From Lysobacterales bacterium 63-13 (GTDB taxonomy: Bacteria > Pseudomonadota > Gammaproteobacteria > Xanthomonadales > Rhodanobacteraceae), in the NCBI GenBank assembly GCA_001899855.1, contig MKWR01000024.1, positions 18,474 through 82,473 of the forward strand: a stretch of DNA of 64,000 bases. Direction: 5' to 3'. The position numbers and the translations under genes are program-made. Shown here in pieces: positions 35,773 to 44,869 of the stretch (within the stretch, counting starts at the first letter, position 1; every line of letters begins with the position of its first letter). The notes beneath the pieces were generated by a model. That model did no database searches and was not told the DNA's origin. It was given only the letters and a program-made list of their open reading frames with translations.

Positions 35773-38378
35773 AGCATATCCTCCATCGCCGGTTCACGCA
35801 GGTTGTAGCGCGACGCCATCACCGCGCCATAGGCACCGGCTTCGGCAATCAGGATCACGTCGCCTTCCCGGCACATCGGCAGGCGCCGGTTGTTGCCGAG
35901 CACGTCACCGCTTTCGCAGATCGGGCCGACGATCTGCACCAGCTCGTCGGCCGGCGCGTCGAGACGGCTCAGGTTGACGATCTCGTGCCAGGCTTCGTAC
36001 AGGGCCGGACGAATCAGCGAATTCATGCCGGCGTCGACGCCGACATAGTGCACATCGCCCTTGCGCTTGGTCTGCGTCACGCGCGCCAGCAGCACTCCGG
36101 CCTCGGCGACCAGATAGCGACCCGGTTCCATCCACAACTGGAATTGCGGATAGGCCTGCTTGACCTCCGCCAATGCCTCGCCGAGTGCGGCAAGGTCCAG
36201 CGGCACATCGTCTGGCCGCGACGGCACGCCCAGCCCGCCACCCAGATCAAGCACTTCGATGCGATTGAAGCGTTCGGCCAGGCTGGCTAGCTGCACGTGC
36301 ACGCTGCGCCAGTGCTGCGCATCGAGGATGCCCGAGCCGAGGTGCGCATGCAGGCCGACGATGCGCGCGCCATGCCGGCGCGCGTGGCTGCGGAAGGTTT
36401 CGACTTCATCCAGCGCCACGCCGAATTTCGATTGCGCGCCGCCGGTCCTGACCTTGTCATGATGGCCGCGACCGATGCCGAGATCGACGCGCAGGAAAAT
36501 ATCGTGGCCGGCGAAATCAGTTCCCCATTCGACGATCGGATGCAGGCCATCGAGGGTCACGCGCACACCGGCGGCGAGTGCCGCCCGGTATTCCTCGCGC
36601 GGCGCGAAGTTCGGCGTGAACAGGATGCGCTCGGGCGGCAAGTCCGGCAGCGTCGCGCGCAGCGCGGCGACTTCGTTCCATGAAACACACTCGAAGGCGA
36701 AGCCTTCGGCATGCAGGCAACGCAGGATCTGCGCATGAGGATTCGCCTTCAGCGCGTAATGCCAGCGATCGACCATGCCCAGGCCGAGCAAGCCGCGTGC
36801 CTGTTCGCGCACCTGGTCGAGGCTGTAGACATAGCGCGGCGTGGTTGCCGCGGCGAGTTCAAGCAGGCGCGCACGTTCGCGCTGCCACCACGGCGGCTGG
36901 CGAATCGAAGTCGCCTCCTCGGCCATTTCGCGCCAGCTTGGGCCAAACACGGCTGCATCACTGACACGCATGACCTCGGCGCGGATCAGCAAGGCATGCA
37001 AGCGGGGGATCAATTCCTCGACCACGGCCTCGTCGATGACGAAGGTCAGGTTGAGATTGTTCGAGGACTGCGAGATCAGGTGCACATCGAGCGCACCAAA
37101 CTCCGCAAGCACGGTGGAAAGCCGGTGCAGCATCGCGCGCATGCCGCGGCCAACCAGGGTGATCGCGGCACACGGCGCAATCACCTTGACCCGGCAGAAC
37201 GCTTCGAGATCCACGCACAAGCGCGCCAGCACGTCGGTGTTGAGCAGGTTTTCGGAGGGGTCGAGCGAGACGGTGACATTGGTTTCCGCCGAGCCGATGA
37301 GGTCGACCGACAAGCCATGGCGCTTGAAGGCCTCGAACACATCGGCAAGGAAACCGACCTGCTGCCACATGCTGATCGATTCCATCGACACCAGGGTGAT
37401 GCCCTTGCGCGAACTGATCGCCTTGATGCTGGGTGCCGTCGATTGCGTGTTCCAGAGGATCTCGGTGCCCGGCAGTTGCGGCCGGTTGGTGTCCTTGATG
37501 CGGATCGGCACGCGCGCGTCACGCACCGGATGGATGCAGCGCGGATGCAGCACTTTCGCACCCGTCGTGGCGATTTCCTGGGCCTCGGCGTAATCCAGCC
37601 GGGCCAACAGGCGCGCATCCGGAACTTGCCGAGGATTGGCGCTGAACATGCCCGGCACATCGGTCCAGATCTCGACCGCTTCGGCTTTCAGCAGGGTGCC
37701 GAAATACGCGGCCGAGGTATCCGAACCGCCACGGCCGAGCACCGCTGTCGCGCCATTGCCGCTGCGCGCGATGAAGCCCTGGGCGATGAAGACATCGCCG
37801 CGCGCCGCCAGCTCCGCGGCAATCTCCGGATCATGGCGAACGCGCACCGAAGCCGACAACCAGCGTCCCCACGGGCTCTGGTTCGGCAAGGCTTCGGCCT
37901 GCAGGTACTCGCGCGAATCGAGCCAGTGCGTGGTCAAGCCCAGCGCGTTCAGATACATCGAACCGAGCGTGCTCGAGGAGAGTTCGCCAATCGCCAGGAC
38001 TTCGGCCTGCCAGTCGAAATCACCGCTGCAACGGCGTGGATCGGCGAGCAGGTGCTCAAGTCGCGCCATCCATGCATCGATGGCATTGCGCCTTTGCAGG
38101 CCCAACTCGCCAAACAGCGTGCGATGGCGCGCGACGATGGTCTCGCGCAATTCCATGCAGCGCGGCAGGTCGGCGCAGCCATCGCCGATGCCCTTCAGCA
38201 GATCGGTGATGCCCGACAGCGCCGAGACCACGATCAGGACGCGTTTGCCGGCCTCGCGATGCGTCGCCGCAATGCTCGCGATATTGTCCCAGCGCGGACG
38301 CGTGGAGACGCTGGTACCACCAAACTTGACGACAACCCAGGGGGCGTCGGCGGCGAGGGAGGTATTGGGCTGGTTCAC
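35769..38378 (-). CDS. lysAC: Bifunctional aspartate kinase / diaminopimelate decarboxylase
   Basis: A fusion of the first and last enzymes of lysine synthesis, 869 residues. The N-terminal aspartokinase (about 1-465) shows WVVVKFGGTSVSTRPRWDNI, GRGGSDTSAAYFGTLLKAEA, WTDVPGMFSANPRQV and two ACT domains (VDLIGSAETNVTVSLDP, LISQSSNNLNLTFVIDE). The C-terminal PLP decarboxylase (about 485-869) shows WHYALKANPHAQIL (PLP lysine), GLHAHLGSGI, LDLGGGLGVPSRPDD, EPGRYLVAEAGVLL and GPICESGDVLG. The ACT domains imply feedback control by an amino acid. The GTG start at 38378 is used. The fusion is a known feature of Xanthomonadales; whether a separate lysA exists cannot be seen. Confidence 0.95.
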   Translation of the reverse strand: MNQPNTSLAADAPWVVVKFGGTSVSTRPRWDNIASIAATHREAGKRVLIVVSALSGITDLLKGIGDGCADLPRCMELRETIVARHRTLFGELGLQRRNAIDAWMARLEHLLADPRRCSGDFDWQAEVLAIGELSSSTLGSMYLNALGLTTHWLDSREYLQAEALPNQSPWGRWLSASVRVRHDPEIAAELAARGDVFIAQGFIARSGNGATAVLGRGGSDTSAAYFGTLLKAEAVEIWTDVPGMFSANPRQVPDARLLARLDYAEAQEIATTGAKVLHPRCIHPVRDARVPIRIKDTNRPQLPGTEILWNTQSTAPSIKAISSRKGITLVSMESISMWQQVGFLADVFEAFKRHGLSVDLIGSAETNVTVSLDPSENLLNTDVLARLCVDLEAFCRVKVIAPCAAITLVGRGMRAMLHRLSTVLAEFGALDVHLISQSSNNLNLTFVIDEAVVEELIPRLHALLIRAEVMRVSDAAVFGPSWREMAEEATSIRQPPWWQRERARLLELAAATTPRYVYSLDQVREQARGLLGLGMVDRWHYALKANPHAQILRCLHAEGFAFECVSWNEVAALRATLPDLPPERILFTPNFAPREEYRAALAAGVRVTLDGLHPIVEWGTDFAGHDIFLRVDLGIGRGHHDKVRTGGAQSKFGVALDEVETFRSHARRHGARIVGLHAHLGSGILDAQHWRSVHVQLASLAERFNRIEVLDLGGGLGVPSRPDDVPLDLAALGEALAEVKQAYPQFQLWMEPGRYLVAEAGVLLARVTQTKRKGDVHYVGVDAGMNSLIRPALYEAWHEIVNLSRLDAPADELVQIVGPICESGDVLGNNRRLPMCREGDVILIAEAGAYGAVMASRYNLREPAMEDML

Positions 38379-38546
38379 GACTTGAGGATGTTGGCGGGCT
38401 CGGGCAGCGAGTCAGGCATTCTTCGATGCATTGCAGCAAAAGGCAATCGCCACAACGCACCGACGCGCCCGCACCTGCCCTGGATCCACCATGACGCCCG
38501 GATTCACTGCCGCGCTGGTGTGACCATCAAGCCGGCCTGGCACCGC

Positions 38547-39014
38547 TCAATGATGGTGTTCGTGCCCGTCGTTGTCGCCCGCGTCAGCGGCCTGCACATC
38601 GAAAATCGCCGGCACCCGCGTGCCATCCGAAATCAGCAAGGTGATCTCGATGCGATCTCCGGGATTCACGTCCTTGCGCGGCTGCATCAACATCAGGTGC
38701 ATGCCGCCCGGGGCGAACTTCACCTCCTGGCCCGGCGCGATTTCGAGGCTGTTGAGCTCACGCATCCGCGCCACGCCATTCTCGATGACGGTCTGGTGCA
38801 CGGAGACAGTACGGAAACGGTCGCTTTGCGCCGCAAGGATGCTGACCGGCGCATCGCCGGTGTTCTTGATCGTCAGGTAACCGGCAAGCATGGCCGCACC
38901 CGGCGGCGCCTGCGGTATCCACGCGTTCGATACGCCAAGCTGCGCGGCAGCCAGCGCCAATGGTGCCAGGCAGAACAAGGCAAGGATGATGAGCAGACGG
39001 TGCAGGGATTTCAT
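38547..39014 (-). CDS. Periplasmic copper chaperone, PCu(A)C family
   Basis: Delivers Cu(I) to the CuA site of cytochrome oxidase or handles copper in the periplasm. 155 residues from ATG 39014, chosen because TGGAG stands six bases upstream; signal peptide MKSLHRLLIILALFCLAPLA, cleaved near ALAA. The Cu(I) ligand pattern is present: M in PPGAAMLAGYLTIKNTG, the H of VSVHQT, and GGMHLMLMQP. A C-terminal His-rich tail (GDNDGHEHHH) may bind extra copper. It stands alone; sco or cox genes are not adjacent. The frame extends upstream to 39095 without signal-peptide character. Confidence 0.88.
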   Translation of the reverse strand: MKSLHRLLIILALFCLAPLALAAAQLGVSNAWIPQAPPGAAMLAGYLTIKNTGDAPVSILAAQSDRFRTVSVHQTVIENGVARMRELNSLEIAPGQEVKFAPGGMHLMLMQPRKDVNPGDRIEITLLISDGTRVPAIFDVQAADAGDNDGHEHHH

Positions 39015-39320
39015 CGGCATCTCCAGAATGAAGGCCCATGATAGCGGCAGCCGGCCCCGCAGGCCTGCCACCGGTTGCCGCAGCCGCCAACGCATCGCGA
39101 CCGAACCCGGTCTCCTTCACTGGATGACTGAATCCGGGCCGGACGCGTGCAGGAAATTGCCTTGGCTTTGCTGCGCACGCAAGGGCATGGATGCCCGAGG
39201 TACGAGCCCATGAATGGGCATTGCAGAAGACATCCCGCTCCGCCTGCCCTTGTCTGTTTCGCCGGATCCGTACCATGATGGTCGAAGGCCAACAGCCGAC
39301 ATCCACCGCCGGAAAATCCC
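39015..39320. other. Divergent intergenic region with twin-hairpin repeat
   Basis: 306 bp between the copper chaperone gene and the enoyl-CoA isomerase gene. Apart from the repeat at 39183-39227, nothing is recognised. Confidence 0.5.
39183..39227 (+). repeat. Twin-hairpin repeat, copy 2 (pairs with 12107-12152)
   Basis: Hairpin 1 is GGGCAT-GG-ATGCCC (39183-39196), linker GAGGTAC (39197-39203), hairpin 2 GCCCAT-GA-ATGGGC (39206-39219), then GCAGAA. Layout and linker are the same as copy 1. Both stems differ in sequence from copy 1 but keep pairing. Confidence 0.75.
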
Positions 39321-40085
39321 ATGACCCTTCTTGAAACCATCACCCACGACTCCGTCCACGAGCTGCGCCTGGCGCGACCGCCGGTCAATGCCTTGAATCC
39401 CGAACTGGTCGGCAAGCTGCGCGATGCGGTGTTGTCGGCCCCCGGCAAGGGCGCGCGCGGCATCGTGCTTTCCGGCCACGCCGGCATGTTTTCGGCTGGG
39501 CTCGACGTGCCGAGCCTGCTGCAACTGGATCGCCCGGCCATGGGCGCGTTCTGGAAGGTATTCATTGGTCTCTGCGAAGCGCTGGCACGCTCGCCGATCC
39601 CGATTGTCGCGGCGATCACCGGCCACAGTCCTGCCGGTGGTGCCGTGCTCACGCTGTATTGCGACTATCGCATCATGGCGCGTGGCGATTTCCGCATCGG
39701 ACTCAACGAGGTGCAGGTCGGACTCGTGGTTCCGGGGATCATCCAGGCCGCCATGCGACGCCTGCTTGGCGCGCATCGCGCCGAACGACTGATGGTCGCC
39801 GGTGCCATGATCGACGCCGAGGAAGCGCACCGCATCGGCCTCGTCGACGAGCTGGTGGAAACCGAACTGGTCGTCGGCCGCGCCATTGGCTGGCTGCAGG
39901 ACCTGCTCAGGCATCCGCCTGAAGCCATGAGCGAAACCCGGCGCATTGCCCGCGCCGACCTGCACGCCGAATTCGACCGCGTCGACCAGGCCAGCGACGA
40001 CGAATTCGCCAAGCGCTGGTTCAGTGCCGAAGCGCAACACGTGCTGGGCGACCTGGTCGCGAAACTCAAGGCCAAGCGCGGCTGA
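39321..40085 (+). CDS. Enoyl-CoA delta isomerase-like protein (crotonase family)
   Basis: 254 residues of the crotonase fold. It moves the double bond of 3-enoyl-CoA to 2-enoyl-CoA for beta-oxidation of unsaturated fatty acids. Blocks resemble the ECI1/DCI branch more than FadB-type hydratases: MFSAGLDVPSLLQ (oxyanion hole 1), ITGHSPAGGAVLTLYCDYRI (oxyanion hole 2) and IGLNEVQVGLVVPG, where the Glu of GLNE is the expected catalytic base. The second hydratase Glu is not evident. The gene is monocistronic and convergent with nadD. Hydratase activity cannot be excluded. Confidence 0.8.
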   Translation: MTLLETITHDSVHELRLARPPVNALNPELVGKLRDAVLSAPGKGARGIVLSGHAGMFSAGLDVPSLLQLDRPAMGAFWKVFIGLCEALARSPIPIVAAITGHSPAGGAVLTLYCDYRIMARGDFRIGLNEVQVGLVVPGIIQAAMRRLLGAHRAERLMVAGAMIDAEEAHRIGLVDELVETELVVGRAIGWLQDLLRHPPEAMSETRRIARADLHAEFDRVDQASDDEFAKRWFSAEAQHVLGDLVAKLKAKRG

Positions 40086-40144
40086 ACGAAACAACTCCGC
40101 CTGCGGCGAATTCCGCGGATGCATTCGCGCGCGAGCCAGCGCGG

Positions 40145-40795
40145 TCAGCGGCGATACGGCGCGAGCAGCTCGGGTTCGGCGAGCACGCCAGCCGGGACCA
40201 GATAGCGCGGCTCGCGGCCTGCGGCGAGTTCGTGGCGGATCTGCGTGGCGGAGATTTCCAGGGCGGAAACACGAATCTCGATCACCGCACCGTTTGCGCT
40301 TTGTCGCAGTTGCGCCGGGGAATTCGTGCGGCGCGTGCCGATTTGTCCGCTCAACTCAGGCGATTCGATGATTTCGTGGCCGGCGCGCGTGAGCACGCCG
40401 ATATGGGCGAGGTCGAACAATTCGCGCCAGCGATGCCAACTCGGCAGGCCGGAAAACGCATCCGCGCCGACCAGCAAGACAACCGGCCGCGTCGCGCCGA
40501 TTTCCTTGCGCAAGGCGACCAGCGTGTCGACCGTGTAGGAGGGGCCCTCGCGGCGCAGTTCGCGCTGGTCGAGGATCAAGCGCTCCTGGCCCTGCAGTGC
40601 GGCACGCAGGATGGCCACGCGCTGTGCCGCGCTGGCGACGGGTTGCGCACGATGCGGCGGCACGTTGGCGGGCATCAGGTGGACATCGGCACCGAGAAAC
40701 TCTGCAGCCTCCCAAGCCACGCGCAAATGACCGAGGTGCACCGGATCGAAGGTGCCGCCAAGAATGGCCAGCGGTCGGTCGGTCACGGTGCTCAT
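40145..40795 (-). CDS. nadD: Nicotinate-mononucleotide adenylyltransferase
   Basis: Joins ATP and NaMN to deamido-NAD in NAD synthesis. 216 residues from ATG 40795. The nucleotidyltransferase signature is LAILGGTFDPVHLGHLRVAW (HxGH), followed by LMPANVPPHRA, SYTVDTLVALR, VLLVGADAFSGLPSWHRWRE and the C-terminal ISATQIRHELAAG ('ISST.IR'). It follows holA after 20 bp; rsfS and rlmH, often next, are not here. The frame continues upstream in antisense to nothing real, so the family start was used. Confidence 0.95.
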   Translation of the reverse strand: MSTVTDRPLAILGGTFDPVHLGHLRVAWEAAEFLGADVHLMPANVPPHRAQPVASAAQRVAILRAALQGQERLILDQRELRREGPSYTVDTLVALRKEIGATRPVVLLVGADAFSGLPSWHRWRELFDLAHIGVLTRAGHEIIESPELSGQIGTRRTNSPAQLRQSANGAVIEIRVSALEISATQIRHELAAGREPRYLVPAGVLAEPELLAPYRR

Positions 40796-40815
40796 CGGCG
40801 TATCGTGCGTGCCGC

Positions 40816-41844
40816 TCAGGGGCCGGCGACAAGCAGCCCGGCACCACGGCGCGGCATCGCGATTGCCGTGACCAGGCGTTCGATCTCGCGCCAGACATCG
40901 CCCGAGTCGCGACCCTTGGCAATGCGGTCGATGCGACCGAGATGGATGATGCAGCGCTCCCAGTGCGCGGCATCGCCGGCTTTCAGCGCGCGCTTGAAAG
41001 CGGCCTGCCTGGCATCCCAGATGCGCTCGGTCTTGAACGCTTGGGCGAGATTGCCGCCGGCGTTGGCCAGGCGATAAAGCACGCGCAACTGGTTGAGCAG
41101 CCAGCCGAGCAGCGGGATCGCCTCGGCTCCCTCGGCGCGCAAGCCCTCGACCATGCGCAAGGCGCGTGCCGCATCGCCGGCAATCGCCGCATCGGTCAGG
41201 CGAAAGGCATCGAAGCGCGCATCGTCGGCAACACTGCGTTCGAGCAAGTCGATATCGAGCAGGCTGTCGCCAACCAGCAGGGCGAGCTTGTCGATTTCCT
41301 GTGCTGCCGCGAGCAGGTTGCCCTCGATGCGTTCGGCCAGCAATTCGATGGCATCCGCCGTTGCCCTGAGGCCTCGCGATTGCATGCGCGCGGAAATCCA
41401 CGCCGGCATTTCCTCGCGCTTGAGCGGCCACACCGGCATGGCCACGCCAAGGCGCTCGACGGCGCCGTACCAGACCCCCTCGTGCCCCTTGCTCCATTCC
41501 TGCGCGGTGATCAGCAGCAAGGTATCCGGCGGCGGATCGGCGCACCAGGCGCTGATCGCGGCGGAACCCTCCTTGCCGGGCTTGCCGGTCGGCATGCGCA
41601 GCTCGATCAGGCGACGCGTGGAAAACAGCGACATCGCAGCGCCCGACATGGCCAGTTCGTTCCAGTCGAAGCGATGGTCGACATCGTGTATCTCGCGCTC
41701 GGCAAAGCCCAGTTCGCGGGCACGCGCGCGCAAGCGGTCGGCGGCTTCCATGACCAGCAGATGCTCGGCCCCGGCAATCAGCCAGACCGGTTTGAGCGGA
41801 GAGGCGCCGAGCAATCGCGGCAGATCGGTGATTCGTGCAGGCAT
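40816..41844 (-). CDS. holA: DNA polymerase III delta subunit
   Basis: Clamp-loader subunit that opens the beta clamp. 342 residues from ATG 41844. Family features: PVWLIAGAEHLLVMEAADRL (clamp-binding element), MSLFSTRRLIELRMPTGKPG, LLLITAQEWSKG, the AAA+ lid region GLRATADAIELLAERIEGNL and LAAAQEIDKLALL. The C-terminal collar is helical (IPLLGWLLNQLRVLYRLANA). It normally follows lptE directly; here a three-gene ABC exporter lies between them. nadD follows. Confidence 0.92.
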   Translation of the reverse strand: MPARITDLPRLLGASPLKPVWLIAGAEHLLVMEAADRLRARARELGFAEREIHDVDHRFDWNELAMSGAAMSLFSTRRLIELRMPTGKPGKEGSAAISAWCADPPPDTLLLITAQEWSKGHEGVWYGAVERLGVAMPVWPLKREEMPAWISARMQSRGLRATADAIELLAERIEGNLLAAAQEIDKLALLVGDSLLDIDLLERSVADDARFDAFRLTDAAIAGDAARALRMVEGLRAEGAEAIPLLGWLLNQLRVLYRLANAGGNLAQAFKTERIWDARQAAFKRALKAGDAAHWERCIIHLGRIDRIAKGRDSGDVWREIERLVTAIAMPRRGAGLLVAGP

Positions 41845-41944
41845 TGGCTGATTGTACGGGAGTCGACCACGGCGTGACCCCTCGGCGAATCCGCAGGTTT
41901 GCGCGGAGCGCGACGAGGCGCGGGAGTCGTGCTTGTGGCCGCGA

Positions 41945-43015
41945 TCAACCCGGCGCGCGCGTGGTCTCGATGAAGACATCCACGCGCAGGCCCACCGGCA
42001 AGTCGGGATGGCCTTCGAGCAGGATCAGCGCTTCGAGGATCTTGGCATCCTGCTTCTCGGCCGGATCACCCGAACTGAGATTGCGCCGGCCCATGCGCTG
42101 GCTGACATGGATCACTTTGCCGGGGAAACTCCGCCCGGCAAAGGCATCGCTGCGCACGTCGACCGTCTGGCCGACGCGGACGCGGGCGATATCCAGCTCG
42201 TCGATGTCCGCACGCACGCGCAACTGGCTCGTGTCGCCAATGCGCGCCAGCGGCACAGGTGACAGCGCCACCGCCGTTTCACCTTCACGCAGGTCGCGCT
42301 TGAGGATGACACCGTCGATTGGCGAACGGATCTGCGACTTGCCGAATTGCGCGCTGGCACGCTCGCGACTGGCGACCGCCGCGGCCAGGCGCGCTTCGCC
42401 GGCATGGATATCCTCGATGCGTGCCCCAGCCTGCAACAGGCGCAGTGCCGCGGCGGCGCGCTGGCGTTCAGCCGTGGCCATTTCCAGTTCGGCGCGGCTC
42501 TGGTCCCAGCGTGACTGGCTGATCAGCTTGCGCTGCAACAGCGGCTGATCGCGCCTCTGCGCCGCCTCGGCCAGGTGTTCCGCAGATTCAGCCGCGGCAA
42601 GTCCGGCAGTGGCCTCGGCGATTTCCTCGGCACGCGCGCCGTGGCGCAGGCGATCCAGTTCGGCCTGGCGCAGATCCACTTCGGCAGCCGCCGCGGCCAT
42701 GTCCGCGCGCAGGTCGGCATTCTCGATTTCGGCAATCAACTGGCCGGCGCTGACCACATCGCCTTCCGCGATGGACACCCTGGCCAGGCGTCCGGAAATC
42801 TGCGGGATGATCACGCGCTCCTCGCTGACCGGCTCGACCAGGCCACCAGCGGCCACCCGCGAGGAGTCCATGCCGGGGCGATCCGGGGCTGCCGGATCGG
42901 CACTCCCCGCACGGCAAGCAGCAAGCACGAACATGGCCACGCCGAGCGTGGCAACGTGCAGGACAGGCGTGTGACGGCGGCACGCGGCAAGGGCAGGAAT
43001 CATGCGCGCCATCAT
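41945..43015 (-). CDS. Membrane-fusion/HlyD-family lipoprotein of an ABC exporter (DevB-like)
   Basis: Periplasmic adaptor, 356 residues, with a lipobox (FVLAAC, Cys ~34). Half-motif EERVIIPQISGRLARVSIAE and its partner FGKSQIRSPIDGVILKRDLR form the lipoyl/barrel-sandwich domain; between them is a long coiled-coil hairpin (AAAAAEVDLRQAELDRLRHG through ASRERASAQFG). It matches DevB-type adaptors, which work with DevA/DevC without an outer-membrane channel encoded nearby. Its start overlaps the ATPase stop by four bases. Substrate is unknown; such systems export glycolipids or macrolide-like compounds. Confidence 0.85.
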   Translation of the reverse strand: MMARMIPALAACRRHTPVLHVATLGVAMFVLAACRAGSADPAAPDRPGMDSSRVAAGGLVEPVSEERVIIPQISGRLARVSIAEGDVVSAGQLIAEIENADLRADMAAAAAEVDLRQAELDRLRHGARAEEIAEATAGLAAAESAEHLAEAAQRRDQPLLQRKLISQSRWDQSRAELEMATAERQRAAAALRLLQAGARIEDIHAGEARLAAAVASRERASAQFGKSQIRSPIDGVILKRDLREGETAVALSPVPLARIGDTSQLRVRADIDELDIARVRVGQTVDVRSDAFAGRSFPGKVIHVSQRMGRRNLSSGDPAEKQDAKILEALILLEGHPDLPVGLRVDVFIETTRAPG

Positions 43016-43716
43016 GCCTGATTGCCGTGCCGGCGACGGTCATCGACGAGGCGACCGTCTTCCAGGTGCAGGACCCGATCGGCATACGGCTCGACGCGCG
43101 GATCATGGCTGACGATGACCACGGCGCAGTTTTCCCGGTGCGCCAGCGCCTGCAGCGTGGCGACGACATCCTGGCCACTCTTGCCATCGAGCGCGGCGGT
43201 CGGCTCATCGGCAAGGATCAGGCCGGGCTTGCCCGCCAGTGCCCGCGCAATGGCCACGCGCTGTTTCTGGCCACCCGACAGTTCGGCGGGAAAATGATTG
43301 GCGCGATTGCCCATGTCGAGGCGCTCGAGCAGTTGCAGCGCCGCCGCCTGCTGCTGGCGTGGCGGAAACTGCTTGAGATCGAGCGCGACGGCGACGTTTT
43401 CCCAGGCGCGCAAGGTCGGAAACAGGTTGTAATGCTGGAAGACGAAGCCGACATGGGCAAGGCGCAAGGCCGACAGGGCTTCGGCATCGAGCGCATGCAG
43501 CGCCTGTCCGTGCAGGGAGACACGCCCCTGGCTTGGCCGCAGCAGGCAGCCCATCACCTGCAGCAAGGTGGTCTTGCCCGAGCCGCTCGGACCGAGCAGC
43601 AAGGTCACCTCGCCGGAGCGCACGTCGAGCGAGATGTCGCGCAGCGCCGACAAGGCAGTCGCGCCCTTGCCATAGGTGACGCCGACATCCTCGATGCGCA
43701 GCAAGGGTTCGCTCAT
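43012..43716 (-). CDS. ABC transporter ATPase (DevA/MacB-NBD-like)
   Basis: 234 residues with all ABC motifs: Walker A LLLGPSGSGKTTLLQVMGCL (~45), Q-loop VGFVFQHYNLFPTL, signature ELSGGQKQRVAIARALAGKP, Walker B LILADEPTAALDGKSG and switch VIVSHDPRVEPYAD. It belongs to the LolD/MacB/DevA branch by the 'FVFQ..NL.P.L.A.ENV' motif. It lies in an overlapping trio: permease, ATPase, adaptor. Confidence 0.92.
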   Translation of the reverse strand: MSEPLLRIEDVGVTYGKGATALSALRDISLDVRSGEVTLLLGPSGSGKTTLLQVMGCLLRPSQGRVSLHGQALHALDAEALSALRLAHVGFVFQHYNLFPTLRAWENVAVALDLKQFPPRQQQAAALQLLERLDMGNRANHFPAELSGGQKQRVAIARALAGKPGLILADEPTAALDGKSGQDVVATLQALAHRENCAVVIVSHDPRVEPYADRVLHLEDGRLVDDRRRHGNQA

Positions 43717-44867
43717 GCAAACACGCTGCTTGGATCAATGCGCACGAGGCGGCGGATCGAGATCAGCGCACCAAACGCGCACATCAGCACGGTGAGCGCG
43801 GCAAGCACGACGAGCAGCCACCACGGCACGATCACGGCGACATTGCCGTAGGCGCTGATCGCCACGATCACATACGCGGCCAGCGTGCCGAGGCTGAAGC
43901 CGAACGCGGCGCTGATCGCCGCCTGCTTGAGGATGACCCGGTTCAGATACGACGCCGGCGCACCCATCGCGCGCAGCGTTGCATACTCTGGCAGGCGATC
44001 CACCGTGGTCGCGTACAGGGTCTGGCCAACGATGACGATGCCGACCACCAGGCCCAGCAAGGCCGAAAGCAGCAAGGCGGAACCGGCACCGGTGGTGATC
44101 AGCCAGTATTTCTGCGCCTGGCGGGCAAAATCGGCGCGCTTCCAGACATCCACCCGACCGAGGCGCTCGCCCAGCGCGTGGCGCACGACCTCGACATCCG
44201 CGCCCGGCTCGAGGCCGACCAGCAGGTAGGTGGTCTGCTCGGGCTGGTATCGCGAATAGGCCAGCGCATTGCGATGGGTCATCCAGACATACGGACTTTG
44301 CGTGAAGGTGCGCAAGCCGCGGGTGAAGCCGACCACGCGCGCGCGCTGCGAATTGATCTCGATGGTGTCGCCGATGGCCTTGACGCCGAGCTTGTCCGCA
44401 TACAGGCGATCGATGATGACCGCATCCTGCTGCTGCAGGTCGGCAATGCGGCCCTCGACCAGGTTCCACGGCTGCAGCGCATCCGATTCAATCTCGAAAC
44501 CGACCAGGGCGACGCTTTCATTGCCGCCATCGGGCTTTTTCCAGAAGCCGAACTGCAGCATCAGTTTGCCGACCGAAGCGACGCCCGGCACGGCCAGCGC
44601 CTGGAAGCGACGGCGTTCGTCCAGGCGTCCGGCAATGTCGACATTGGTGGTGCCGGCCGGGGTGATCCACAGGGCGGCACGGGAATGATCGACCAGGCCC
44701 GACGTGGTGCGCGCGAAACCGACCAGCAAGCCCAGTTCGACGCCCATCAGCAGCACGGCAAAGCCGACGCCGATCAGGGTGACGATGAAGCGCGCGCGAT
44801 CATGGCTGAGGTTGCGCCAGGCCAGCAGGCTGGTGCCGATGAGAGCGGGCGAAGGCGGCACCGGCAC
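43713..44867 (-). CDS. ABC transporter permease, MacB/FtsX-type (DevC-like)
   Basis: 384 residues. One N-terminal helix (FIVTLIGVGFAVLLMGVELG), a large periplasmic domain (about 50-265), and three C-terminal helices (LLSALLGLVVGIVIVGQTLY; ISAAFGFSLGTLAAYVIVAI; PWWLLVVLAALTVLMCAFGA). The region ATTVDRLPEYATLRAMGAPA is the usual coupling segment of FtsX-fold permeases. It is first in the trio and lies two bases after lptE's stop on the other side, so it may be read with lptE. Confidence 0.88.
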   Translation of the reverse strand: MPVPPSPALIGTSLLAWRNLSHDRARFIVTLIGVGFAVLLMGVELGLLVGFARTTSGLVDHSRAALWITPAGTTNVDIAGRLDERRRFQALAVPGVASVGKLMLQFGFWKKPDGGNESVALVGFEIESDALQPWNLVEGRIADLQQQDAVIIDRLYADKLGVKAIGDTIEINSQRARVVGFTRGLRTFTQSPYVWMTHRNALAYSRYQPEQTTYLLVGLEPGADVEVVRHALGERLGRVDVWKRADFARQAQKYWLITTGAGSALLLSALLGLVVGIVIVGQTLYATTVDRLPEYATLRAMGAPASYLNRVILKQAAISAAFGFSLGTLAAYVIVAISAYGNVAVIVPWWLLVVLAALTVLMCAFGALISIRRLVRIDPSSVFA

Positions 44868-44869
44868 GC

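Noticed and set aside
36711..39041. 776-codon plus-strand frame
   Set aside because: Antisense to lysAC and the copper chaperone; composition is artefactual.
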